Of a DNA stretch of 64,000 bases, positions 1 through 8,662 are shown piece after piece. The DNA comes from an uncultured Chlorobiaceae bacterium. GTDB taxonomy: Bacteria; Bacteroidota; Chlorobiia; Chlorobiales; Chlorobiaceae. The first letter of the stretch is position 1. Each line of letters starts with the position of its first letter. The notes below the pieces were generated by a model. It worked only from the letters and a program-made list of their open reading frames with translations, was not told the origin of the DNA and did no database searches. Both the position numbers and the translations under genes were made by a program. The stretch lies in NCBI GenBank assembly GCA_903939765.1, contig CAJAIK010000023.1:1-64000 (forward strand). The letters are read 5' to 3'.

Positions 1-152
1 AGTTATGGGTGAAAAACTCAGTTCAGTGCCGTTCCTCATAGCATAGTTTTTATGTCAAACGATTGCATTGTAGTGCCTAAATTTTTGGTCCAATCCTTAT
101 TTTACTTACACTTACACGGTTTTATGTATGAAGTCAGGATAGTGAGTTGATT

Positions 153-1205
153 TTAAGACTTCGCCTCAACCCCGGCAGCAAACAAAGCGAGCTGTGCATG
201 AGACTCATCCGGTGTCGTTACATTCTTGCTGGTGTCTATTGCGCAGTGCGTCTCACCAATAAAATAATCTGCATGATTGGGCTTCAACTCCTCCAATACC
301 CGCTTTACGGTTTCAGAACTATGCCCTTCGAGAAAGCGAAATGCGGAAGATGCGAGGTATTCCCTGCTGATTTCAAATGTCAACCACTTCCGCTTGAGTG
401 CTTCAGCGGTAAACCCGGTGGTGTTTGAGCCGCCAAAAATATCAAGCACAACATCCTCCTCATCAGTCAGCATTTTGATAAAAAAAGCAGGGAGTTCCGC
501 CGGGAATCGTGCCGGATGGCTTTCGGAGCCGAGTTCCTTGCAAAGCCGGAGATAGCTCGAGTTGCTGTCGGTGTTTGGTATGGAGAGAAGGTTTGAGGGA
601 ATTGCGCCTCCATTATCCTTGCCAAAGCTTGCGCTGATATCATGACCGGATGGGCGCTTTTTTGGGGTATAGAAACTTTCGGGATCTCTGATCAGTTTCT
701 TCATGCGGTCAGAATAGGGTGCAAGTACTTTTCGGACATCGGCTTTGGGGAACTCGGTTTTACTGAACCACCATACCGTATTGACAGAATCCTTTGCCCT
801 GATTTTTCGTTTGTTTACCCATTCAATGGGCGAGGGCAGCTTTGCCGGATTGAACCAGTAGAAATCTTCGGCAAGATGAAATCCTATCTCGTCACAAAAA
901 GCGAGGAGGACGCGAAAGTTGTATAAAGAGCGGGATGGAATTCCGGAACGGTATGTCCCTCCCAGATCGAGGACAAAACTGCCGCTCTCCTTGAGAACCC
1001 GGAACACCTCCTGGCCAAATGGCTTAATCCACTCAACGTATTCTGTTTCCTCAACATTGCCGTAGCTCTTTTGGCGACGGAGTGCAAAAGGAGGGGAGGT
1101 CATGACGAGATCAATGCTGTTGTCGGGTAACTCGGCAAGGAGTGCAAGCGAATCGCCAACATAGGCTTGCCCTTTTGCTGTCCGGTAGAGTGGTTTGCTC
1201 TGCAT
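153..1205 (-). CDS. Site-specific DNA methyltransferase (N4-cytosine/N6-adenine type)
   Basis: This is probably the modification enzyme of a restriction-modification pair: it would transfer a methyl group from S-adenosylmethionine to an exocyclic amino group in DNA. Catalytic motif TSPPF is at residues 36-40 and the SAM-binding FGGSNTTG motif is near residue 255. Catalytic motif before SAM motif is the beta-class order, and TSPP favours cytosine-N4 methylation, although N6-adenine cannot be excluded. I chose the ATG at 1205 because the TGA of the upstream gene overlaps it by one base (TGATG) and GAGGGAG lies just before it; the open frame extends nine codons further upstream. The translational coupling to a nuclease-like gene supports the R-M reading. 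The recognition sequence is unknown. Confidence 0.88.
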   Translation of the reverse strand: MQSKPLYRTAKGQAYVGDSLALLAELPDNSIDLVMTSPPFALRRQKSYGNVEETEYVEWIKPFGQEVFRVLKESGSFVLDLGGTYRSGIPSRSLYNFRVLLAFCDEIGFHLAEDFYWFNPAKLPSPIEWVNKRKIRAKDSVNTVWWFSKTEFPKADVRKVLAPYSDRMKKLIRDPESFYTPKKRPSGHDISASFGKDNGGAIPSNLLSIPNTDSNSSYLRLCKELGSESHPARFPAELPAFFIKMLTDEEDVVLDIFGGSNTTGFTAEALKRKWLTFEISREYLASSAFRFLEGHSSETVKRVLEELKPNHADYFIGETHCAIDTSKNVTTPDESHAQLALFAAGVEAKS

Positions 1206-2678
1206 CAGTACTCCCTCAAGTCGTTGACCCAACTGGCTACAATCTGCCAGAGCACGCTTGCAGCAAAATAGACTTGTGAATCTGCATTACACAGTGCTTC
1301 AACATCACCCTGCTCAAACTTATCCTTGCCAGAGCCAACAATGTAGCTCATCCATTTTCTCAGGTTTTCATCGGCTCCGACAACCATTTCTGATGGATTA
1401 AATTTACCTGTTCGGGCAAGCACCCATGACAGTCCATCGCGTTTGGCAGGATCACCCCGTTTCAGAAGATCAATCAAATGAGGGATTTGTGGCTCGGCAA
1501 TCCGCAAAAGTGCCCGTGCCGCTTCAACTTTAATCTCCAGTGGGCTTGAGTTAAAGGTATCAACAAGTGCGGTCGCTGATTGAGCAGATACGAATTGGCC
1601 AAGTGCCCATGCGGCTCCGGCACGCAATTCATCGTCACGATGTGAGTCCTGTAAAACTTCGATCAATAACTTTTCACTCCTGCTTGCAGGTATTTCAGAA
1701 GCGACAATGACTGTTTCCAGTTGTGTTTCGAGGGGCACTGTCATGACGGAGTTGCGCAGTTTGTTTTCCATAAACTCCCAGCCATCAGGCTCATCATGGG
1801 CGGCAAGCGCAGCAGCGGCCTCAAGTTGAACATAAATATCTTCATCACTATCATTCATTCGTGCGACCAATACAGACTTGGCTGTTGTGTAACCTCGATA
1901 TCGCAACGCTTTTGCTGCGGCATACCGCTCGCTCAGATTGACGCTTGCAAGCTTGCTGAAAATAAGCTTCGCTAACTGTGGTTGGATATTGAAGTTTTGT
2001 GTTGACTGGCACAACTGATGCCACAACTTGATTGGCCTCGACCGTTTCACCGGCATTCACCTGTGGCAACAACGTTATCTGGCCTTTGCTTCTGCTCAAC
2101 TGGATCGATTGACGTCGTTCCTCCGGGTCTGAAATGAGACTGATCCTTCCCGATTCCACAGCAGAAACAACTGAGCGCTGCCTTGCAGCAGCAAACGACC
2201 ACATCACCCGTATTTCAGAGCCCTCTTCAACCCCTTTTGGTTGGGTAATGGATATTTTACCGGAAGCAAATGCTGCCCGCATATCCTTCACGCTGACAAA
2301 ATGAACCGGTGAAACCTGTTTCAGCTCTATGGGAGAGTCGTTGTCTTGCTCAAAAACGACTATTGAAACAAAATCGTCATCACGCATCCCTGCGTCCCAA
2401 GCCCTTTTAGGGTCTTTGAGAGAGTGTGACATTGATATCTCAAGCTTTGTTTTACCACGGGATTCAAACCTTAAACCATTGTTCAGGCATAAAATATCAG
2501 GCACCCTGACTCGCTTGATTTTGATTTTTTTCCAGATTTTGAAACCGGTAGAACCTCGTTCAAGCTCGATGGGGTTGAAACCCATCTTCTTAAGCAAGGC
2601 TATGGTTGCATTTGTTCCCGCAGCACCAACTGCAAGTTTTCGCAGGAAGCTGTCATCACTTTTGAAATTATTTGCCAC
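1205..2678 (-). pseudogene. Frameshifted restriction-endonuclease-like protein with HEAT repeats
   Basis: Two overlapping minus-strand frames read as one broken gene. The N-terminal part (from 2678) contains VRVPDILCLNNGLRFESRGK near residue 60, which resembles a PD-(D/E)xK nuclease core, and the C-terminal part (to 1205) is helical HEAT-like repeats (for example ELRAGAAWALGQF and IKVEAARALLRIA). The frames meet at the T4 run at 1995-1998 (A4 on the coding strand). Removing one base there gives a continuous protein of about 490 residues through VPVNTNFNIQPQLAK. It lies directly upstream of, and overlaps, the methyltransferase, so it is the likely restriction partner. It could be a true inactivating mutation, a sequencing error, or less likely two separate proteins. 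The nuclease call is inferred from motif and context only. Confidence 0.6.
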
Positions 2679-3194
2679 TACACCGCAGTAAGTTCTTATT
2701 GGAGAGTATTATTGACCGTAGCACTTGCAAATTCTCCTGTGAATTGTGGCACTATCGTCATAATTGAGTACTTGACAAGAATGAGTTTACAATATAAAAG
2801 CATTTCAGATATTGTGACGAATCTTGTCTCACTCGTCTTATAAAAGCGCTTATCGGTGCTGGTCTCACAAAAATGGTAACCATTAAATGAGACTGAATAG
2901 CGGCAACCATATCGAAAAGATATGCATAACTCTTTGGTCAATAGACAAGGTGGCAGACAACCAGACAATAGTGTGTTGATAGCTGGTCTTCAGCTCAACC
3001 CTGAACCTGAATTTCCGTAAATAAGAGCAGCATGAAACGAATACAGTACCTCAGCTCCTCACATTGTCTTTTTTTCTGCCGAACTGGGGATCGGCGTTCC
3101 CGGGTATAGGAGAAGTTCTCTCCAAGTGCCCGGAAAAACCTGACTCATGCGGGTTCTCCGTGCAAGTGAAGAGTTGTGGATTTGTGGCCTCCTG
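2679..3194. other. Intergenic region with paired hairpins
   Basis: This stretch between the nuclease-like gene and the FISUMP gene has no convincing coding frame; the short open frames lack ribosome binding sites and recognisable composition. Its only clear structure is the pair of hairpins at 3078-3133. The promoter of the R-M genes presumably lies in the 2679-2800 part, but I could not pick a convincing -35/-10 pair. Confidence 0.4.
3078..3133 (-). repeat. Two adjacent stem-loops downstream of the FISUMP gene
   Basis: On the minus strand, about 60-115 bases after the FISUMP stop codon, there are two successive inverted repeats. The first is a stem CCGGG/CCCGG enclosing an inner stem GGAGA/TCTCC with a short loop. 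The second is GCCGA/TCGGC with an eight-base loop. Neither is followed on the minus strand by a T run, so it is not a classic terminator. It could be a mobile-element end, a structured RNA, or a cruciform signal. Confidence 0.45.
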
Positions 3195-3875
3195 TTAATC
3201 TTTGACGCAGCGAACAGACATTCCGTCTGCGTTATGTTCGGTGCCTCGACTAACGCCTGAGTTGTGGTAATTGACAACGCTGTACCATGAGATGGTTGGA
3301 GTAGACTCGGAAGATGACCAGAAATAAGCGCTTTCACCCTTAAAGAAAAAACTGGCGGCTGTGCCTCTCATGCCTCCGGGTAGTGCACTGAAGTGACTGC
3401 TGTTATCGGCCGCATTATTGGGAGCTAACCAGAGTGAGGTTCCTGTGGTTTTTATTTTTCCTCCGGCAACAGTTGCGCCACCCAGTGCCGTTGCGAGTGA
3501 ATTCCACTCCTCATCGCTCGATACATGCCACCCTGATGGAGCAAGGCCGCGAGGGTCATGCACGGCATACCAGTTGTAGAGGCGCCCATACTTTCCGTTT
3601 CTGGCAGAATCATTTTTGTAGTAACACCACGCACCTTCGCCTTTTGCTGCTGCGTCGAGCCACTCTTCATTCGAAGCGGCATATCGAACCGTATCTCCGT
3701 TCCGGTATCGGCTGACATCAAGGTTCTCCTGCATCCAGAGATGACCGCCTATGGATACGGTATTGATGGTGTGTCCGTCGATATCCCTCTCTGCAGCCCG
3801 AAGATCTGATGCTGAACTCATCAGGGTTATCAGGAGCAGCAGTAACCCGTATAGTGCTTTCTGTGTGTATTTCAT
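3195..3875 (-). CDS. Exported FISUMP-domain protein
   Basis: The first ~28 residues form a signal peptide (MKYTQKALYGLLLLLITLMS, then SASDLRAAE). The rest is one copy of the Fibrobacter succinogenes major paralogous (FISUMP) domain. Diagnostic pieces are DGHTINTVSIGGHLWMQENL, the GRLYNWYAV box, GWHVSSDEEWNSL, YFWSSSE and the C-terminal MSVRCVKD. The domain is related to DUF1566 and sulfatase-modifying-factor folds and is found on secreted or surface proteins, but its molecular role is unknown. The gene stands alone. Its C-terminal end is rich in aromatic, Ser and Asn residues, like variable regions of diversity-generating retroelement targets, but no reverse transcriptase is present here. Function: unknown exported or surface protein. 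Confidence 0.85.
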   Translation of the reverse strand: MKYTQKALYGLLLLLITLMSSASDLRAAERDIDGHTINTVSIGGHLWMQENLDVSRYRNGDTVRYAASNEEWLDAAAKGEGAWCYYKNDSARNGKYGRLYNWYAVHDPRGLAPSGWHVSSDEEWNSLATALGGATVAGGKIKTTGTSLWLAPNNAADNSSHFSALPGGMRGTAASFFFKGESAYFWSSSESTPTISWYSVVNYHNSGVSRGTEHNADGMSVRCVKD

Positions 3876-4366
3876 TTGTTGTTGCCGTTTAGAGTTTATT
3901 GTTTTATAAAACGTTATAGCTGATTAATCGTACGGCACACCATTGAAATCCTGATGGGCCTCCCCTTCTCTACCTTTCTCACGGTTTTGGGTTTGATAGA
4001 GTCTTTATGATTCACTCCGGTTAGTTACTGTTGATCAGATGGTTATTCTTTATCTCGTAACCAATGTACCGGAAGCAACCTTTAGGAAGGCTGAAGAGCG
4101 GCTTAAAAGAGACTAAAAAATTTGACGAAAAACCAGCCGGAGGAGTTAGGGAGTTTTGATCGACCAGAGAGAGCGCGGACGCGGATGAAGTCGTAGAGCC
4201 TGTTGAAGCCGCCTCCCTTTTTAGGGCACAGAACTTGAACATGAAAACGTGAAGAATTCTCTTGGCATAATCAACAAAAATACTCTAAATTGAGCAATGA
4301 GCCGTTTGCATAACGGCATAAGGGTTTGACCATTATTTTTCTGATAACATCTAAATAACAAACATC
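3876..4366. other. Intergenic region upstream of the chlorosome-like gene
   Basis: There is no convincing gene. At 4090-4200 a plus-strand frame reads LKNLTKNQPEELGSFD, faintly recalling ISL3-family transposase ends, but it is too short to support. The TTGACC near 4326 with an AT-rich stretch around 4348-4356 could be the promoter of the 4367 gene. No Shine-Dalgarno-like sequence precedes the ATG at 4367. Confidence 0.35.
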
Positions 4367-4594
4367 ATGGCAAACGAAACAACCAATGATCTCGGAGCCG
4401 CCTTGACCAATTTGCTGAACACTGGCGGCACTCTTCTTCGGCAGTCAATCGAGCTGTTGAACAGTGGATTGAAGAGCGCCTCACAGGCAATTGAGCCTCT
4501 GGGTAAATCAACAATTGAATTGGCGAGCAATGCGACCAACGCTTTGAATCAGACATTGCAGAGCGTATCGGCCGCCATCGCTCCGAAAAAGTAA
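4367..4594 (+). CDS. Chlorosome envelope protein, CsmB/CsmF-like
   Basis: The product is a 75-residue protein starting MANETTNDLGAALTNLLNTG and ending SAAIAPKK. Size, the DLGAALTNLLNTGG start, the alternating small/hydrophobic helix and the Lys-Lys end match what I know of the CsmB/CsmF family, which sits in the lipid monolayer around chlorosomes, the bacteriochlorophyll antenna organelles of green sulfur bacteria. There is no signal peptide, as expected for a cytoplasmic organelle. It is monocistronic, with a strong terminator 27 bases after the stop, which fits high expression. No clear ribosome binding site is visible. I cannot say whether it is CsmB or its paralogue CsmF. Confidence 0.7.
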   Translation: MANETTNDLGAALTNLLNTGGTLLRQSIELLNSGLKSASQAIEPLGKSTIELASNATNALNQTLQSVSAAIAPKK

Positions 4595-4620
4595 ATCAGC
4601 GTTTGGGTTGCTGTTTTGAG

Positions 4621-4660
4621 AAAACACCCTGCATCGTGAAAGTGCGGGGTGTTTTGTTTT
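4621..4660. terminator. Rho-independent terminator, probably bidirectional
   Basis: The inverted repeat AAAACACCCTGCA / TGCGGGGTGTTTT (one wobble pair) has a nine-base loop. It ends the chlorosome-like gene on the plus strand, and its A-rich left side gives a T run for the sensor kinase gene converging from the minus strand. Confidence 0.85.
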
Positions 4661-4674
4661 CTGTCAAATTGGCT

Positions 4675-7554
4675 TCACGTTCTGGAATGAAGGATGTTGT
4701 ACACTGCTGAGGAGAGCGATTTTGTACTGAAGGGTTTCTGGATGAAGTTAACGCCGCTGGCAAGAACACTGTTGTTGGCAATGACGTCGGCCGTGAAGCC
4801 TGACATAAAGAGCGTTTTAAGTTCTGGCCGGTATACACGAAGCTTTTTGGATAGCTCGGCTCCGTTCATCTCCGGCATGATCACATCCGTTAACAGCAGC
4901 TCAATCGTTCCGTTATAGTTTTCAACCGTTATGAGCGCCTCCTTGGGTGTAGCAGCCGCAATAACATTATAACCGTTACGTTCAAGCAGGAGTTTACAGA
5001 GGTTCAGAATAGGCCGCTCATCTTCCACAAGCAAAATGGTCTGATGGCCTTTAGGCGTCAATTGCTCAGGTTTTGCTTCGTGATCCACTGTAGACTCTGC
5101 TCTGTAGAGAGGCAGATGAATCGTGATGGTTGTTCCCTTGCCTGGTTCACTCTGGCATTCGATTGTACCGTTATTCTGCTTTACAATACCGTAGACCATG
5201 GACAATCCAAGCCCTGTGCCTTTTCCCAGCTCTTTTGTGGTGAAAAATGGCTCAAAAATATGCTCAAGATCATTTTGGTCGATACCGCACCCGTCATCAC
5301 GAACGGAAAGCGTCACATACTCTACGAAGCGATCCTCAGCCCCGGAGACTTCGCTCGCAATTGTGGGAGCAGAGAGGCTTCCGCTTTCGATCGTGATACT
5401 GCCGTTACCGGTTATGGCATCACGGGCGTTGATACAGAGGTTGACAAGAATCTGGTCGATCTGCGATGGATCGATGTTTAACCGGGAGTTTTGGCTGTCA
5501 GGAATCCATACCAGCGTGACTTGTTCACCGATGAGGCGACGCAGCATGGGAAGCAACTCTTCGACTGCGGTGTTCAATTCAAGGACTTTTGGAATAACAA
5601 TCTGTTTCCGGGCAAACGCAAGAAGTTGGCGTGTCAGATTGGCCGAACGGGTTGCCGCCTGGTGGATGGCCTCAAGATCGGCATAGGCACCCTCGGATGG
5701 ATGAAAGTGTTCCAGGGCCATTTCGGAGTGGCCGAGAATAACCGTCAGCATATTGTTGAAGTCATGGGCAATACCTCCGGCCAACCGTCCTACCATCTCC
5801 ATTTTCTGTGACTGCTGAAGCTGAACTTCAAGTTTAGCCCTCTCCTCTTCGTTCTTGAGTCGTCCCGTAATATCGGTACTGGTACCAATAATTCTGTGGA
5901 TAGTACCAGTCTCATTGCAAACAGGATTCAATACGGTCTCCCATAATGTCTCTTTGCCCATGAACGGCAGATACTCTTCATAATGAATTGAGTGGCCCTC
6001 GCGTACACACTCGTTATAATGATGAATAACCTGTTCGGCAAAAACAGGAGGTAGCAACTGTTCAGGTGTTTTTCCAGCGATCTCATCACTGCTGATGCCC
6101 GTCAGTATTTCATGAACCGGATTAATACCCTTAAAGCGATAAGTGCCGTCTGGCAAAACATCGACTACAAAAATAGAGAGGTTGACCTCATCATAGATAT
6201 CCTTGAGAAACTCCTTGCTTTCGAGTATCTCCTGCTCATATCGTTTACGATCCGTAACATCCCGGATCAGTCCAATCATGCCGGAAGAGCCATGGCCCAC
6301 AAAATGGCATACATGAACCTCACCGAAAAAGAGTGATCCGTTTTTTTTCCTGAACAGCAATTCGGTCACCTGATCGGTCAAGTAATCCTGCACGGCATTT
6401 TTAAATATGACAAGAGCTTTGGGAACCTCCTCTTCGGCAAGATATTCGGTAAAAAAGTGACCTATAACCTCTTGAGCATTATAGCCGAACAGATTTTCAA
6501 TAACGGAGGAGAGATAGGTTAAACGTCCCTGGTCGTCGGTAACATAAACCATTTCGACAATTTGTTCCGTAATTGAACGTAACCGTCTTTCGCTCTCCTG
6601 CAATGTCGTTTCCATCAGCGTACGCTCAGTAATATCGTTGATGATGGAATAGAGCAGGAATGTATCATCAAACGGAATCGGACTGCTGAACACTTCGACA
6701 TCGCGAATTGAACCGTCTGCCAGACGATGGCGGAAAAGGAAATAATTTCTCTGTTGTTTGTTGGCCAGATTCATTTCTGATTGAATCTCTTGAGCCGTCA
6801 ACAGGTTGATCTGACTGATGTTCATCTGGCAGAGCTCAGCAAGCTCCCAGCCATAGTAATCGACTGCCGCAGGATTGGCGTCAACAATCCTGCCATCTTC
6901 AGGATTAATGATCAGCATGACGATATGACGGTTCTGAAAAAGGCCCCTGTAACGTGCCTCACTTTGCCTTGCCTTCTCCTCAGCCAGTTCCCGTGCATGA
7001 CGGACTTGCAACATGGTGATTCCACAGGCCAGGTTTTCAGCGAGGGAGTTGAGCAGTTGCGTCTCTTCGTCATTGAAAGCATCCGGCATGGCGGAGTAAA
7101 TAGCGAGGGCGCCAAACACCTTGTCACCCTGTTTCAGCGGAAAGCTTTGATTGGAGCTATAGCCGCGCTTTCTTGCCTCTTCGCGCCATGGCAAAAAACG
7201 CGGGTCTCCAGTCACATCATTGACAAGGCATGGGACTCCCGTACGGATTGCGGTTCCTGTTGGGCCCTGTCCATGCTCAACATCTGCCCAGGAAATATTG
7301 AGTGAATCCAGATACCCCTCTTCAAAACCTGCCTGGGCAACCGGACGGACGGTTTTCGCCTCATCATCTTCCGCATAACCGACCCACGCCATTCGATAGC
7401 CGCCAATATCAACAACAATTCGGCAAATCTCACTCAAGAGTTCCATTTCATTACTCGCATGGAGCATTGCCTGATGGCACTTGCTGATCACCAGAAGTGC
7501 ACGGTTCCACTTTTGGAGTTCATCAACCATCTGCTTTTGCCCGGCAATATCCAT
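4675..7554 (-). CDS. Hybrid sensor histidine kinase (GAF-PAS-PAS-PAS-HisKA-HATPase-REC)
   Basis: This is a 959-residue cytoplasmic-looking sensor kinase. A GAF domain (about 20-185) is followed by three PAS domains (about 200-320, 330-450, 455-580), a HisKA domain with H-box GGIAHDFNNMLTVILGH, and an ATPase domain with N-box NLCINARDAI, DDGCGID, IFEPFFTTK and GTGLGLSM. The C-terminal receiver has the phospho-acceptor motif LLLTDVIMPEMNG and the KPF lysine. No membrane segment is evident. I start it at MDIAGQ (7554) because AAGGAGGG and the upstream stop lie immediately before it. The upstream pentapeptide gene ends 4 bases earlier, so they form one unit. The signal is unknown, and no separate output regulator is adjacent. 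Confidence 0.9.
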   Translation of the reverse strand: MDIAGQKQMVDELQKWNRALLVISKCHQAMLHASNEMELLSEICRIVVDIGGYRMAWVGYAEDDEAKTVRPVAQAGFEEGYLDSLNISWADVEHGQGPTGTAIRTGVPCLVNDVTGDPRFLPWREEARKRGYSSNQSFPLKQGDKVFGALAIYSAMPDAFNDEETQLLNSLAENLACGITMLQVRHARELAEEKARQSEARYRGLFQNRHIVMLIINPEDGRIVDANPAAVDYYGWELAELCQMNISQINLLTAQEIQSEMNLANKQQRNYFLFRHRLADGSIRDVEVFSSPIPFDDTFLLYSIINDITERTLMETTLQESERRLRSITEQIVEMVYVTDDQGRLTYLSSVIENLFGYNAQEVIGHFFTEYLAEEEVPKALVIFKNAVQDYLTDQVTELLFRKKNGSLFFGEVHVCHFVGHGSSGMIGLIRDVTDRKRYEQEILESKEFLKDIYDEVNLSIFVVDVLPDGTYRFKGINPVHEILTGISSDEIAGKTPEQLLPPVFAEQVIHHYNECVREGHSIHYEEYLPFMGKETLWETVLNPVCNETGTIHRIIGTSTDITGRLKNEEERAKLEVQLQQSQKMEMVGRLAGGIAHDFNNMLTVILGHSEMALEHFHPSEGAYADLEAIHQAATRSANLTRQLLAFARKQIVIPKVLELNTAVEELLPMLRRLIGEQVTLVWIPDSQNSRLNIDPSQIDQILVNLCINARDAITGNGSITIESGSLSAPTIASEVSGAEDRFVEYVTLSVRDDGCGIDQNDLEHIFEPFFTTKELGKGTGLGLSMVYGIVKQNNGTIECQSEPGKGTTITIHLPLYRAESTVDHEAKPEQLTPKGHQTILLVEDERPILNLCKLLLERNGYNVIAAATPKEALITVENYNGTIELLLTDVIMPEMNGAELSKKLRVYRPELKTLFMSGFTADVIANNSVLASGVNFIQKPFSTKSLSSAVYNILHSRT

Positions 7555-7558
7555 GTGC

Positions 7559-8647
7559 TCAACCCTCCTTTTTGCGCATGAGTTCGACAAGCTCACCTGT
7601 TCGTGATGCCTGCTTTTCTACGGCTTCAGCGAGACGTTCCATCTCGGTGTGGCGCCCGCGCTCGGTTTCGGTATCGAAGAGGATCGGTTTCTGAAACCCT
7701 TCAGAAAGCCGGAAAATGTGACGGCAGAGCATGATAAGGATAACATAGAATACCGGAAGCAAATACTCGGCGAAAATGACGGGCATCTCCTGATAGTGCT
7801 GCATGATGCCTTCCCAGTCGCCGCTGAAGAGCAGATCCCATTTCAGGAAAAAATAGAGGTAGATGACTGGATGAAAAACCAGAAAAAAGCGCATGATTTT
7901 CGACTGCTGCCGGTTGGCCACTTCACTTTCGTACTTGGAGAGAAGCCAGGGAAAGTGTCCGACAAGCATGGCCGCCCTGCGATCGTTAAGATAGTGTGCT
8001 CCTTGCATTGCGGAGTCGATAAAAGAGGAGACCTGGCTCAACAGAAAGGTGGAGAGAATCATGGCCAGAAAGGCGTAGCTGATGTCGTCGAACTTGAATG
8101 AACCGGAAAGATAGGGCAGCGTGATGGTTTTTGGTTTGATGACGATAAAGAGCATGGCTATCCCTGCAAGCAGGAGAGAGAAGGTGTGGAGCTTGCGGGC
8201 ATGGCGGAGGCTTTCGATGACGGCGTCAACGTTGGCACCCTGCATGGAGTTGCCTGGCGGGTCGATTCTGAGCAGTGCTGCCGAATCGGTGAGGGGTGAG
8301 TAGAGGCCATTGACACCAACATCACACCCCTCAATGTCGCTGTAGATGGTAAAAATATCGATGGTGCTTTTACTGAAATTAACTCCGGTAAGGTTGCATC
8401 TGCTGAGGTCAGCTCCCCTGAGGTCGGCACCACGGAGATCGGCTTCTGCAAGATTTGCCCCGACAAGCCTCGCTTTTGCGAGGTTTGCGCCGCCAAGATC
8501 GACTGCCGAGAGGTTGGCGCCCCGCAGATCAACTGTGGCAAGCGGGGCTTCGTGCAAATCCGGCACAATCTCCGGATGTTCCTGGCGCCAGAGGTTCCAG
8601 GTGACGACGCCCTCTTTGAGGAGCTTCAGGTGTTCAGTGTCGGACAT
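7559..8647 (-). CDS. Pentapeptide-repeat membrane protein
   Basis: The protein has 362 residues. Residues about 35-95 are pentapeptide repeats of the A(D/N)LxG kind (VDLRGANLSAVDLGGANLAK and ADLRGADLRGADLSRCNL), which form a right-handed quadrilateral beta helix. The rest has about four hydrophobic segments (HTFSLLLAGIAMLFIVI, YAFLAMILSTFLL, FHPVIYLYFFL, LLPVFYVILIMLC) and a charged C-terminal tail. The repeat domain thus precedes a membrane anchor. It ends 4 bases before the hybrid kinase gene, so it may act in the same signalling pathway. This is inference; its biochemical function is unknown. Confidence 0.75.
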   Translation of the reverse strand: MSDTEHLKLLKEGVVTWNLWRQEHPEIVPDLHEAPLATVDLRGANLSAVDLGGANLAKARLVGANLAEADLRGADLRGADLSRCNLTGVNFSKSTIDIFTIYSDIEGCDVGVNGLYSPLTDSAALLRIDPPGNSMQGANVDAVIESLRHARKLHTFSLLLAGIAMLFIVIKPKTITLPYLSGSFKFDDISYAFLAMILSTFLLSQVSSFIDSAMQGAHYLNDRRAAMLVGHFPWLLSKYESEVANRQQSKIMRFFLVFHPVIYLYFFLKWDLLFSGDWEGIMQHYQEMPVIFAEYLLPVFYVILIMLCRHIFRLSEGFQKPILFDTETERGRHTEMERLAEAVEKQASRTGELVELMRKKEG

Positions 8648-8662
8648 GTTCAGTAATAAATG

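Noticed and set aside
1990-2005. Programmed ribosomal frameshifting in the nuclease gene
   Set aside because: The A4 tract is too short and lacks a slippery heptamer or following structure; mutation or sequencing error is simpler.
2696-2968. 90-codon minus-strand frame upstream of the R-M genes
   Set aside because: There is no ribosome site, Cys/Tyr-rich random composition and no family resemblance.
4085-4200. Possible remnant of an ISL3-type transposase
   Set aside because: Only about 15 suggestive residues over three frames; no terminal repeats or other transposase motifs.
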